A DNA stretch of 53,151 nucleotides from an uncultured Bacilli bacterium (GCA_934133195.1 CAKPAZ010000007.1:1-53151); one strand, 5' to 3'. Positions 1 to 8,280 are shown, counted from the first letter of the stretch. Program-made: numbers and translations. The notes: generated from the sequence alone by a model not told the origin.

Positions 1-2
1 AA

Positions 3-50
3 TACTATCGTCCTAATCAACAAAATAATTATGCTTATAATTATGAATAA
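3..50 (+). CDS. C-terminal end of an unknown gene cut by the window edge
   Basis: The first bases read as an open frame that ends in TAA at 48-50 and encodes a tail ending YYRPNQQNNYAYNYE. The Asn/Gln/Tyr-rich composition looks like a disordered protein tail. Only 15 codons are visible, so the frame could be chance. No function can be assigned. Confidence 0.3.
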   Translation, partial: YYRPNQQNNYAYNYE

Positions 51-100
51 TTTTGTAAAATTGCAAAGTTATTGACACTAAAATGTAAAAAATAAGAGTA

Positions 101-1045
101 TTAGAAAAATCTAGTACTCTCTTCTTTAGAATTAATTATTTTTTTTATAAATTCAGGAAGGTTAGTTCCTACTTTCTTATTTAATTCATTAATATCATTT
201 TCAAATCTTTTTGAATTTTCAATTGCTGTAGTAATCAAATCAATGTATTTATCTGCGTCAAATTTATTTTTGTGATATTTTAAATCATGCTTTCTTAGTT
301 CGTTAAAAACAAAAGTGTTTTTATGACTATCACATTTATTTTCAAGTAAAGTACTCTCTTCATACTCTAGACAATTAGAATAATGTAACAATAACCAAAA
401 TTCAAAGCATGGATTAATTACATAGAATTCAACATCATTTTCTTTTGTTGATTTTAAAACACTAAAGTATTGATTTCCCATTACACTTTTACTATCTCTA
501 TCTACAATTAAATAAATTTTATCTAACTCTTTATCAAATGTAGATTGTTCATTAATTATTTTTTCTAATGCATCTTTTTCAATTAAAATATCATTAATTT
601 CGTAATCATCAATATACTCTACAAATATTGATTTAATTGTTTCATAAAGTACATTAATGTCAATAGGATCATCCATATCTATGTTTTTTTTAACTATTAA
701 TTCTCGATATTTATTTTTAACATTATTTTTAATTAATAAATTTGTAAATTCGCAAAGATAATCATAAATATTATCAAATATAGTATTATAAGTATAAGTA
801 ATTTGTTCTTCTTCGTTTATTATTGAGGTTAGTAGTTTCATTATTTTTTCAGGGTTAGTCCATCCTTCTTTATCTTTGTCTCTTAAGAAATAAAATATAT
901 TATTAAATATTTCATTTTTTTGAAAGAAACTATCAAAGTATATTTGTTCAGACTTTGTCCCTTCAAAAATAATAAAGTGTTTAGTTCTAGGATCTTGTAT
1001 ATGCGATTTACGTGAATAAAATTTTTCCTTAGTCGCTAATCTCAT
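101..1045 (-). CDS. RloB-like TOPRIM protein of an ABC-ATPase defence pair
   Basis: A 314-residue protein with the hallmarks of the RloB family. Near the N-terminus it has FIIFEGTKSEQIYF, matching the TOPRIM-type acidic start motif. In the middle it has IYLIVDRDSKS, the second acidic motif. After that comes NPCFEFWLLLHY, a signature stretch of RloB proteins. RloB-type proteins are thought to be nuclease-like effectors in anti-phage or restriction-linked loci and usually sit beside an ABC-type AAA ATPase, as here: the gene overlaps the upstream ATPase by 17 bases and shares its promoter. Nuclease activity is inference. The family call is fairly firm; the target is unknown. Confidence 0.8.
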   Translation of the reverse strand: MRLATKEKFYSRKSHIQDPRTKHFIIFEGTKSEQIYFDSFFQKNEIFNNIFYFLRDKDKEGWTNPEKIMKLLTSIINEEEQITYTYNTIFDNIYDYLCEFTNLLIKNNVKNKYRELIVKKNIDMDDPIDINVLYETIKSIFVEYIDDYEINDILIEKDALEKIINEQSTFDKELDKIYLIVDRDSKSVMGNQYFSVLKSTKENDVEFYVINPCFEFWLLLHYSNCLEYEESTLLENKCDSHKNTFVFNELRKHDLKYHKNKFDADKYIDLITTAIENSKRFENDINELNKKVGTNLPEFIKKIINSKEESTRFF

Positions 1046-2405
1046 TCTCCGTTATTACGTTTGGAAATACCTTGTCAAAAACTGGTATTCCTCCATATCT
1101 CCCTTCTAAATATGCTTTATCTATTTTTTTATCAAAACGAACATTAAATTCTTCTAATGAATATAGTGAAGAAACATTATTTGTTTTTTCAACAAACCAT
1201 ATTTCATCTCTTCTTAAAATGTCAAAATCTAATAATCGTGATTCATGAGTTGTAACAATTAATTGATTGTTATTATTTTCATTTTTAGCTTTTTCTAAAA
1301 ATAATTTAACAAACTTACAGGTTAATTGAGGATGTAAACAACGATCTAATTCATCAACAACGTATGTTTTATTTGTTTCATCAGTCAATAAAATACCTGC
1401 TAAATCAAGGATTCTGGCTGTACCTTCTGATTCTTCTTCTAATGTTAATGGATATTTATTTTCCATATCATGATAGAAATAAATTTGTTCAAATTCCATT
1501 TCACCATTTTTGCTGATTTTAATTATCCAAAATTTGTTATCTATACGAATAAAAGATCCAATATCGTTAAAATTATTTTTATCTAGCATTTTTTTAAGTG
1601 CTGTTTCTCTTATGGAATCAATGATTCTTGTAGGTAGTTCTTTTTTTACTTCATCAATGCTTTTTTTAACTTTATCGATTTTGTGAATTCCTGTACCAAA
1701 CATTTCCATAAATTTTGATAAGCAATTTAATCTACTTTCTACCTTAAAGAATTCAGCTGATGTAATCATGGTTGTAGGATTAGCTATATCTAAGGAATTA
1801 ACAAACCAGTTATATACTAGTTTGAATATTTTAGCTTCTTCATGTTCAAATAAGGATGGTTTATCCGTATTTAAAAACTTAAGAAGTAATGTTGATTGAT
1901 TATTAACAAAATCATTTTTATAAAATTCAAGTTTATTAAGTAATTTTGCATCAAAATTCTTTTTAAATGTGATTTTATTATTTAAAGCATCATTCTCAAA
2001 TATTAGTTTTTCATGTTCACCTTTTAATTCATAAAGCCATTCAGATATAATCTTATTGGTTACAAAACTAACTTCAAAGCCATATGAGTATGATTTGCCA
2101 TCTAAATAAAGTATAGTTTCAAAATAACTGCTTTCCATTTTATTTACATCTTGTAATTTATAATAATAATCAACAGAAAAGTTAGGCATGGAAAGGGTAA
2201 CAATATTCTTCATTGCTTTGAAGGCATAAACAAGGTTACTTTTACCAGATGCATTAGCACCAAAAACAGCAGAAAATTTTAAAAGTTTAAAATCTTTACA
2301 ATTGGTTAATCTTTCTCCATTTTTGTTTGTTGGACCAGCTACCATTGAAAATTCAGTTAATTCTTTAAACGATAATACATTTCTTACCTTAAAACTAATT
2401 AGCAT
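1029..2405 (-). CDS. ABC-type AAA ATPase (RloA/AAA_15 type), partner of the RloB-like protein
   Basis: A 458-residue ATPase of the SMC/ABC-like class used in defence systems. Visible parts are Walker A GANASGKS near the N-terminus, a signature-like SEGTARIL, Walker B YVVDELDRCLHP, and a switch His in TTHESRLLD. The C-terminus carries YLEGRYGGIP, nearly repeated in the second ATPase of this window (22913-24250). The frame stays open to 2459, but that position lies about where transcription from the promoter at 2462-2490 should begin. The ATG at 2403-2405 follows a GAGGGTG ribosome site, so I chose it. Such ATPases probably sense or gate the TOPRIM partner; that role is inferred from PARIS/OLD-like pairs. 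Confidence 0.8.
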   Translation of the reverse strand: MLISFKVRNVLSFKELTEFSMVAGPTNKNGERLTNCKDFKLLKFSAVFGANASGKSNLVYAFKAMKNIVTLSMPNFSVDYYYKLQDVNKMESSYFETILYLDGKSYSYGFEVSFVTNKIISEWLYELKGEHEKLIFENDALNNKITFKKNFDAKLLNKLEFYKNDFVNNQSTLLLKFLNTDKPSLFEHEEAKIFKLVYNWFVNSLDIANPTTMITSAEFFKVESRLNCLSKFMEMFGTGIHKIDKVKKSIDEVKKELPTRIIDSIRETALKKMLDKNNFNDIGSFIRIDNKFWIIKISKNGEMEFEQIYFYHDMENKYPLTLEEESEGTARILDLAGILLTDETNKTYVVDELDRCLHPQLTCKFVKLFLEKAKNENNNNQLIVTTHESRLLDFDILRRDEIWFVEKTNNVSSLYSLEEFNVRFDKKIDKAYLEGRYGGIPVFDKVFPNVITENEISD

Positions 2406-2461
2406 TTCTTCACCCTCTTTATTATTATTTAAAAAACATTGAGAATTATCAATATACATAT

Positions 2462-2490
2462 ATTATACTCCTTTTTAATTGGTCTGTCAA
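2462..2490 (-). promoter_or_regulatory. Consensus sigma-A promoter of the RloA/RloB-like operon
   Basis: On the minus strand TTGACA (2485-2490) and TATAAT (2462-2467) are separated by exactly 17 bases. Transcription would start near 2455, which supports the downstream ATG at 2405 over the earlier in-frame ATG at 2459. Confidence 0.8.
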
Positions 2491-2503
2491 GTGATAAAAT
2501 CAC
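2491..2503. promoter_or_regulatory. Possible operator palindrome touching the -35 box
   Basis: GTGATAAAATCAC is a perfect 5-bp inverted repeat around three A bases and abuts the -35 hexamer of the defence promoter. A related palindrome, ATGTGA-N5-TCACAT, lies at 2551-2567. Both could be repressor sites, but AT-rich DNA yields such repeats by chance. Confidence 0.35.
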
Positions 2504-2584
2504 TCTATATTTATTATATGTGTTATTTTAAATAATAAACACTATTTATTATGTGATTTTTTCACATAAATGTAGTAACTATAA

Positions 2585-2611
2585 TAAAAAAGCATTAGAA
2601 AATCTAATGCT
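2585..2611 (-). terminator. Rho-independent terminator after rnpB
   Basis: AGCATTAGA (2591-2599) pairs with TCTAATGCT (2603-2611) around a 3-base loop. On the minus strand it is followed by a run of six T (2585-2590). It lies just past the RNase P RNA 3' end. The other strand also has five T, so it may work both ways. Confidence 0.8.
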
Positions 2612-2624
2612 TTTTACTTTTTCC

Positions 2625-2980
2625 TGATAAAATATCTGTAAGCCATATTCTGTAACAATTTCTTGTTGGTAATCATTTATCTCAGTTTTCACTGTAACTT
2701 GAGTAAGTTCATTTCCTTCTCGCGTCATGCCCCTACCAAAATTTGGGTTGCTAGCTTGAGGGGTTTACCCGTTCCACTTCTTTGTTTCCAAAGAATCTCG
2801 TCTCTGTGGCACCTTAGGAACTACACCATGGATAAATCTTTAGGTTTCATTCGCCGTCACCATCGCTGGTGCCCTAACTTATTTTTTCGTTAGGCACAAA
2901 CACTACAGACATCGCAGTCTGTGCTAGTATGGACTTTCCTAACACATCTACATGTGCTCGATTACCCGATATTTTATGTT
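2625..2980 (-). ncRNA. rnpB: RNase P RNA, bacterial class B
   Basis: Catalytic RNA that matures tRNA 5' ends. Conserved stretches read on the minus strand include CGGGTAATCG near the 5' end, GGAAAGTCCAT, GTGCCACAG followed by GACGA, GGAACGGGTAAACCCCTC, AAATTTTGGTAGGGG and, near the 3' end, ATGGCTTACAGA. The ends are set by a 9-bp P1 helix: ATAAAATAT (5' side, 2969-2977) pairs with ATATTTTAT (3' side, 2627-2635). Order and wording match the Bacillus subtilis type B molecule, with a somewhat shorter length of about 355 bases. It starts only some ten bases after degV and I see no strong promoter of its own, so it may be processed from the degV transcript. Exact ends are approximate. Confidence 0.92.
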
Positions 2981-2986
2981 TTGTTT

Positions 2987-3862
2987 TTAGATTTTTTCTT
3001 TTAAGCCATCAGTTATTAAGTAACCAATACTTAAAACGCCATTACCGATATGACATCCAACGGTTGGAGTTACTGTTGTGATTTCTATACGTTCAGCGTT
3101 TTTATAGATGCCTTTAATTCTTTCTGCTAGTTTTACCGCATCATCATATCTATTTGTATGTTGTACTACAAATATAACATTTTTAGCATCTTTAGTTTCA
3201 TTTAAAACAATTTCAATCATTCTATCAATTGCTTTAGCATGAGTTCTTACTTTTTCAAATACGTCAATAGTACCTGTTGGTTTACCCAATTTTAGGATTG
3301 GTTTAATTTTCATTAAGCCACCGATAAAACCAGATACAGCGTTTAGTCTTCCATTTTTAACTAGATATTTTAAATCATCAACAAGAAAGTAAGTTCTTGA
3401 TTGATCAGCTAGTTTTTCACATTCAACAAATATTTCTTCAACATTATAGCCTTTATTCGCTAAGATTTCAGCGTAGTGGGCAGTGTAGCCTTCCATCACA
3501 CATGCGGTATGACAGTCAAATACATGGAAGTTGATGTCATCAAAGTATTCACTACCTACGGCTTTAAGGTTTTCACCATAAGCAGAAAGGCCAAATGAGA
3601 TTGGGAAGTGAATGACAGTGTCACATCCTTCTTTTTTGTATTCTTCAGCACATCTAATAATTTCTTCTGGTGTTGGAGCACTTGTAGATGGAACAATATC
3701 AGTTTCTGCTAGTTTTTTGTAAAATTCATCAGCAGTAACATCAATACCATCAACTAATTCTTTTTCACCAAAATGAATTGTTGTTCTTGTTATTTTAATA
3801 TTATGTTTGAATGGAGCGTATTCCAGACCAGAACTACAATCAGCAGTTATACCTATTTTCAT
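2987..3862 (-). CDS. DegV family fatty-acid-binding protein
   Basis: A 291-residue cytoplasmic protein with the DegV fold, which binds one fatty acid and, in FakB paralogues, presents it to the FakA kinase for phospholipid synthesis. The N-terminus MKIGITADCSSGL, the PSTSAPTPEE stretch around residue 60, and LVDDLKYLVKNGR around residue 160 are typical of the family. The length is normal. Start is an ATG behind GAGGAAT. It follows pnp after two bases and precedes rnpB closely. Whether it serves FakA is unknown, as no fakA is in this window. Confidence 0.88.
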   Translation of the reverse strand: MKIGITADCSSGLEYAPFKHNIKITRTTIHFGEKELVDGIDVTADEFYKKLAETDIVPSTSAPTPEEIIRCAEEYKKEGCDTVIHFPISFGLSAYGENLKAVGSEYFDDINFHVFDCHTACVMEGYTAHYAEILANKGYNVEEIFVECEKLADQSRTYFLVDDLKYLVKNGRLNAVSGFIGGLMKIKPILKLGKPTGTIDVFEKVRTHAKAIDRMIEIVLNETKDAKNVIFVVQHTNRYDDAVKLAERIKGIYKNAERIEITTVTPTVGCHIGNGVLSIGYLITDGLKEKI

Positions 3863-3864
3863 AA

Positions 3865-6141
3865 TTATTCCTCTGTAGTTTTCTTTCTTCTATAAGTTCT
3901 TTTTGGTTTTGGAGCTTCAGCTTCTTCCTTTTTTTCTTCAGGTTGAGCTTCTTCTACCGGTGTTTCTTTAACTTCTTCAGGAGTTTCTTCTTTTACTTCT
4001 TTCTTTTCTTCTCTTTCAGGTTTTTGAAGTAAAGCTTTACGTGATAAAACAAGTTTACCTTTTTCATCAATCTTTAGAAGTTTAACAACAATTTCATCAC
4101 CTTCATGAACAACATCTTCTACTTTATTAACACGTTTAGTGTCAAGAGCAGAGATATGACATAAGCCTTCACATCCAGGCCATAGTTCACAGAAAGCACC
4201 AAAATCCATAATTTTAACAACTTTAACAGGATAGATTTCACCAACTACTGGTACACGAGTAATGTCTTCAATGATTTTAACTGCTTTGTCAATCCATTCT
4301 TGATCAGAATGCATTACAAATACACGACCATCTTGTTCAATATCGATTTTAACGTTATTGCATTTTTCAATGATTTCTTGAATAACTTTACCACCACTAC
4401 CAATAACATCACGAATCTTATCTGGGTTGATGCGGATCATCTTAACTTTAGGTGCATAAGGACTTAAAGTAGGGCGAACTTCTTTAATAGTTGTTGCCAT
4501 ATGATCAAGGATTTGCATACGACCTTTTTTAGCTTGAGCTAAAGCTTCTTTTAAGATTTCTTTAGTGATACCTTTGATCTTAATATCCATTTGTAAAGCG
4601 GTGATACCTTGTCTTGTACCAGATACTTTAAAGTCCATATCACCATAGTGATCTTCTAGACCTTGGATATCAGTTAAGATTGTATATTTAGAACATTCAT
4701 CATCTTCACTAATTAATCCCATGGCGATACCTGCAACTGGAGCTTTAATTGGAACACCAGCAGCCATTAAGGCAAGAGTACCAGCACAAATAGATGCTTG
4801 AGATGATGAACCATTAGATTCAAGGATTTCACTTACAACACGAATTGTGTAAGGGAATTCTTCTTCTGATGGAATAACTTGAGCAAGTGATCTTTCACCA
4901 AGGGCACCATGACCAATTTCACGACGACCAGGTGAACCATATTTACCAGTTGATCCTACAGAAAATTGAGGGAAGTTGTAGTGTAACATGAAACGTTTAC
5001 CTTCTTCAACACCTAAACCATCAATGATTTGGAATTCATTAAGTGAGCCAAGAGTTACAGTTGATAAACTTTGAGTTTGACCTCTTGTAAATAATGCAGA
5101 TCCATGAGTACGTTCAAAGATATCAACACGTGAAGATAGAGGTCTGATTTCATCGATTGCTCTTCCATCAGGTCTAATCTTATCATTAGTGATTAATCTT
5201 CTAACTTCTTCAGCAAGAATGTGTTCAAGAATCATGTTGACATAAATCATATTCTTTTCACAATCTTCTTTTGACATATTAGGATCAGCCATAAACTTTT
5301 CCATAAAGTGTACACGAGTCTTTTCATTTACCGCGTCAATTGCAGCTTCTCTAGCTTTCTTTTCATGAGTTGAGATAGCTGGAATTAATTCAGGTTCAGC
5401 GAATTCACGAACAGCTTTATCAAGATCTTCAGGAATCTTGAATAAATCAACTGTTTTCTTTTCTTTACCACAAGCTTTAATAATTTCTTCTTCAAATGCA
5501 CAAAGACGTTTAATTTCTTCATGACCAAACATTAAAGCTTCTAGCATATCTTCTTCTGATACTTGTTTTGAGCCAGCTTCAACCATGTTGATGGCTTTCG
5601 CAGTACCAGCAAGTGTTAAATTAATATCTGATTTTTCCATTTCTTCCACAGTTGGGTTAATTACAAGTTCACCATTAACTCTACCAACCATGACACCAGC
5701 GATTGGGCCTTCAAATGGAATGTTTGAAATACAAAGTGCAATACTTGAACCTAGCATTGCGGCCATCGCAGATGAGTAATCAGGATTAGCACACATTACC
5801 ATGTTAACTACTTGTACTTCATTTCTAAATCCATCTTGGAATAAAGGTCTAATTGGACGGTCAATTAAACGAGAAACTAATGTTTCATGTTCAGTAGGGC
5901 GACCTTCTCTCTTTAAGAATCCACCAGGAATCTTACCAGCTGCATATAATCTTTCTTGATATAATACAGTAAGTGGGAAGAAATCAGTGTCCATAGCTTT
6001 ATCACTACCAACGGCTGTACTTAAAACAGCTGTATCATTATATCTTACAAGACATGCTCCATGAGCTTGTTTTGCGAGTTCACCAATTTCAACAACAATC
6101 TTACGTCCGCGATGAGAATATTCAAAAATTTGTTTTTCCAT
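3865..6141 (-). CDS. pnp: Polyribonucleotide nucleotidyltransferase (PNPase)
   Basis: Phosphorolytic 3'-5' exoribonuclease of mRNA decay, 758 residues. Two RNase PH domains flank a helical segment. The second contains FTRGQTQSL and GSPGRREIGHGALGERSL, the conserved catalytic face. A KH domain with IRDVIGSGGKVIQEI is near residue 570, and an S1 domain with MDFGAFCELWPGCEGLCHIS is near residue 640. The last 50 residues are a Glu/Lys/Pro-rich disordered tail ending in basic residues, longer than in many Bacilli and perhaps a docking site. ATG follows AGGAG. The rpsO-pnp order is the common bacterial one. Confidence 0.97.
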   Translation of the reverse strand: MEKQIFEYSHRGRKIVVEIGELAKQAHGACLVRYNDTAVLSTAVGSDKAMDTDFFPLTVLYQERLYAAGKIPGGFLKREGRPTEHETLVSRLIDRPIRPLFQDGFRNEVQVVNMVMCANPDYSSAMAAMLGSSIALCISNIPFEGPIAGVMVGRVNGELVINPTVEEMEKSDINLTLAGTAKAINMVEAGSKQVSEEDMLEALMFGHEEIKRLCAFEEEIIKACGKEKKTVDLFKIPEDLDKAVREFAEPELIPAISTHEKKAREAAIDAVNEKTRVHFMEKFMADPNMSKEDCEKNMIYVNMILEHILAEEVRRLITNDKIRPDGRAIDEIRPLSSRVDIFERTHGSALFTRGQTQSLSTVTLGSLNEFQIIDGLGVEEGKRFMLHYNFPQFSVGSTGKYGSPGRREIGHGALGERSLAQVIPSEEEFPYTIRVVSEILESNGSSSQASICAGTLALMAAGVPIKAPVAGIAMGLISEDDECSKYTILTDIQGLEDHYGDMDFKVSGTRQGITALQMDIKIKGITKEILKEALAQAKKGRMQILDHMATTIKEVRPTLSPYAPKVKMIRINPDKIRDVIGSGGKVIQEIIEKCNNVKIDIEQDGRVFVMHSDQEWIDKAVKIIEDITRVPVVGEIYPVKVVKIMDFGAFCELWPGCEGLCHISALDTKRVNKVEDVVHEGDEIVVKLLKIDEKGKLVLSRKALLQKPEREEKKEVKEETPEEVKETPVEEAQPEEKKEEAEAPKPKRTYRRKKTTEE

Positions 6142-6241
6142 ATCTTTCTCCTTTTCTTATTTCTATTCATTATTATTATTCAGTATATCTTCAATTATAA
6201 TACAAAAATAATGTACTATAAATTAATTTTCTAATAGTGAT

Positions 6242-6263
6242 AAAGGGCACATAAGTGCCCTTT
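6242..6263 (-). terminator. Strong hairpin between rpsO and pnp (attenuator or processing site)
   Basis: AAAGGGCAC and GTGCCCTTT form a perfect 9-bp stem around ATAA, four bases after the rpsO stop. No T run follows on the minus strand, so it may be a partial terminator, a stabilising 3' end or an RNase III site rather than a full terminator. In Escherichia coli the same interval carries an RNase III site that controls pnp. Confidence 0.5.
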
Positions 6264-6267
6264 AGTA

Positions 6268-6540
6268 CTACTTTCTTAATCCTAATTTGGCAATAAGTTC
6301 ACGGTAACGTTGAATGTCTTTACTCTTTAAATAGTTAAGTAAGTTACGACGATGACCGATTTTCTTTAACAAACCACGACGAGAATGGAAATCATGAGTA
6401 TGAACTTTTAAGTGTTCATTTAGTTTGTTGATTTCAGCAGTTAAAATCGCAATTTGAACTTCAGCTGAACCTGTGTCACCTTCTGCTCTTGCAAAATTAG
6501 CAATAATAGCGGCTTTTTCTTCTTTGTTAATGCAAGCCAT
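6268..6540 (-). CDS. rpsO: 30S ribosomal protein S15
   Basis: A 90-residue primary 16S rRNA-binding protein of the small subunit. Visible hallmarks are TGSAEVQIAILTAEINKLNEH, in which Gln and the helix contact the three-way junction, then HDFHSRRGLLKKIGHRRNLL and YLKSKDIQRYRELIAKLGLRK at the C-terminus. Length is exactly as usual. An AAGGAGGAAATAACA ribosome site precedes the ATG. It is transcribed from the promoter at 6628-6656 and probably into pnp. Confidence 0.97.
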   Translation of the reverse strand: MACINKEEKAAIIANFARAEGDTGSAEVQIAILTAEINKLNEHLKVHTHDFHSRRGLLKKIGHRRNLLNYLKSKDIQRYRELIAKLGLRK

Positions 6541-6620
6541 TGTTATTTCCTCCTTATATAATAATAGTTACCTACTTCCATGAAATACGTCAGGAAGACT
6601 CGTAAATCCTAGCAATAGGT
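6541..6620 (-). promoter_or_regulatory. Structured rpsO mRNA leader, possible S15 autoregulation
   Basis: About 80 bases separate the predicted transcription start from the rpsO ATG. The leader can form CTTCC/GGAAG with a 12-base loop, plus a small CCTA/TAGG hairpin, before the ribosome site. S15 represses its own mRNA in several Bacilli through leader structures mimicking 16S rRNA. I cannot match the motif precisely, so this is a suggestion only. Confidence 0.3.
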
Positions 6621-6627
6621 CAATCAT

Positions 6628-6656
6628 ATTATACACCAAAACATCTTTTTTTGCAA
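6628..6656 (-). promoter_or_regulatory. rpsO-pnp promoter
   Basis: TTGCAA (6651-6656) and TATAAT (6628-6633) on the minus strand are spaced by 17 bases. It lies inside the last codons of the decayed ATPase reading frame upstream. Confidence 0.65.
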
Positions 6657-6910
6657 ATTATATGATATAGGGGATTAATATCTTGATAATTGAAAACATC
6701 TGGATTTCGATATTTTTTATTTTGTCTATCATCTAAAGCAAGTCTTATGATTCGTTCTTCTTTAATACCAGAAGAAATAAGATAATCATAAAATAGTTTA
6801 AATAGTAAATATGATTTGCCACAATGATATATTCCAGTGATTACTTTAATCATGCCATTATGCATATGTGAGATTAATTTATTTAAGTAAATATCACGTT
6901 TAATTTCCAT
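6629..6910 (-). pseudogene. Truncated AAA_14-type ATPase remnant
   Basis: Ninety-three residues corresponding to the N-terminal quarter of an AAA_14/DUF4143 ATPase. The start MEIKRDIYLNKL aligns with the intact neighbour's MKIITRDRYLNRL. The Walker A is damaged in context: GIYHCGKS replaces the usual GxRRxGKS. After about residue 75 the sequence loses family resemblance, and the last codons read straight into the rpsO promoter. About 300 residues, including the DUF4143 part, are missing. It keeps a GGAGGG ribosome site, so a short peptide could still be made, but function is unlikely. Confidence 0.7.
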
Positions 6911-6977
6911 ATTATTACCCTCCTAAGTGAAAAAATATCTATAAACTCGCAAAAATTTTCACTAGAAAACTAATTTT

Positions 6978-8174
6978 CTAATCTTCATCATGGCTTAACC
7001 ATCTAGCTATATCAATAATTTTAATTCCTTCATATTGACTTCTTGGATGTTTAGTCCTAGCAATTATCATTTTAGGGAAAGCATCTCTAATTGAAAGTAG
7101 GGGAGCTACCTCACGTTCAAAGGTTGTTTTATTGCTGATATCATCACACACTTGGATGTATGTTTTTTCTCCTTGTTTTACCGCGACAAAATCTACTTCT
7201 TTATCAAATAAAACTCCTACATATACTTCAAAACCACGTCTTAAAAGTTCCATTGCGACTAAGTTTTCATATAGATAACCATAATCTATATTCTTAGTTC
7301 CCAGTTCTGCATATCTAAAGGATAAATCAACTAAATAATACTTTTTACCTGATTCAAGATATTTCTTCCCTTTTATATCATATCTAGTAAAAGGATAAAA
7401 CAAGAAAGATTTACATAAATAATCAATATAGGCTCCAACGGTTTTATCATTTGTTTTATAAGTGTTGGCTGTAAGTTTATTAGCGATATTTCTTATTGAT
7501 GTTTTACTACCTAAATTATCCATTAAAAAATCTTCAATCATACTTAATAATAACGGATTTTCTACTTTATATTTTGTTACAATATCTTTAGTGATTGTAC
7601 TTTTTAAGATATTACTTATATAGTTAATGGCATCTTCTTTATTATTATATAAATATGAACCTGCCATTCCCCCTTTTATAAAATAATCATCAAAAGCTTG
7701 ATCAATATCATTATCAGGGTAATACGTGCGATATTCTTCAAATGAAAAAGGAAACATATTAATTTCAAATACTCTTCCTCCAAACAATGTCGCAAGATCA
7801 CTTGATAATAAGAAAGCATTAGAACCCGTTAAATAAATATCAAATTTTTCTTCTTCATGAAGACTATTGATTATCACTTCAAAGTTATTACATAATTGAA
7901 TTTCATCAATTAATAAATAATTATTAAGATTCTCTTGATATTTACTTTCAACATAATTATATAATTCATCTCCATCTTTAAGTTTTTCAAAAGATTTTAG
8001 ATTTAATTTAATTCTTATTATATTACTATTATCTTGTTTTTCTAAAAATTGGATAAAAGCATCCATTAATTTTGATTTCCCTGAACGTCTAACACCAGTA
8101 ATAACCTTAATATCAGGAGTATTCATTACATTTATCAATCTATTTAAATATCTGTCTCTTGTAATTATCTTCAA
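6978..8174 (-). CDS. AAA_14/DUF4143 family ATPase
   Basis: A 398-residue P-loop ATPase with Walker A GVRRSGKSK near residue 30, Walker B YLLIDEIQ near residue 90, and sensor motif IYLTGSNAFLLSSDL. The C-terminal DUF4143 region contains YGYLYENLVAMELLRRG and EVDFVAV, the latter resembling a nuclease-like core. These proteins are common and mostly uncharacterised; links to toxin-antitoxin or restriction have been proposed. The frame opens at GTG 8183, but GAGGTGAT there is itself the ribosome site. TTG at 8172-8174 fits its spacing and aligns with the start of the decayed copy, so I chose it. It has its own consensus promoter. Confidence 0.85.
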   Translation of the reverse strand: MKIITRDRYLNRLINVMNTPDIKVITGVRRSGKSKLMDAFIQFLEKQDNSNIIRIKLNLKSFEKLKDGDELYNYVESKYQENLNNYLLIDEIQLCNNFEVIINSLHEEEKFDIYLTGSNAFLLSSDLATLFGGRVFEINMFPFSFEEYRTYYPDNDIDQAFDDYFIKGGMAGSYLYNNKEDAINYISNILKSTITKDIVTKYKVENPLLLSMIEDFLMDNLGSKTSIRNIANKLTANTYKTNDKTVGAYIDYLCKSFLFYPFTRYDIKGKKYLESGKKYYLVDLSFRYAELGTKNIDYGYLYENLVAMELLRRGFEVYVGVLFDKEVDFVAVKQGEKTYIQVCDDISNKTTFEREVAPLLSIRDAFPKMIIARTKHPRSQYEGIKIIDIARWLSHDED

Positions 8175-8192
8175 AATTATCACCTCGTAATA

Positions 8193-8221
8193 ATTATATC
8201 ACTTTTCGCAATTTTTGTCAA
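8193..8221 (-). promoter_or_regulatory. Consensus promoter of the AAA_14 ATPase, flanked by an inverted repeat
   Basis: TTGACA (8216-8221) and TATAAT (8193-8198) are 17 bases apart on the minus strand. TTTCGCAA (8204-8211) in the spacer and TTGCGAAA (8231-8238) just upstream form an 8-bp inverted repeat around the -35 box, a plausible operator. Confidence 0.75.
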
Positions 8222-8280
8222 TTTTTAAATTTGCGAAATGAAAATGTCATTTTTTGTTAATTTATATAAGTAAATACAAG

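Noticed and set aside
1029..2459. Longer start (ATG at 2459) for the first defence ATPase
   Set aside because: It would lie at or before the transcription start of the ideal promoter, and a better ribosome site precedes ATG 2405.
2663..2893. A 76-codon open frame on the plus strand
   Set aside because: It lies wholly inside the RNase P RNA on the opposite strand and has no ribosome site.
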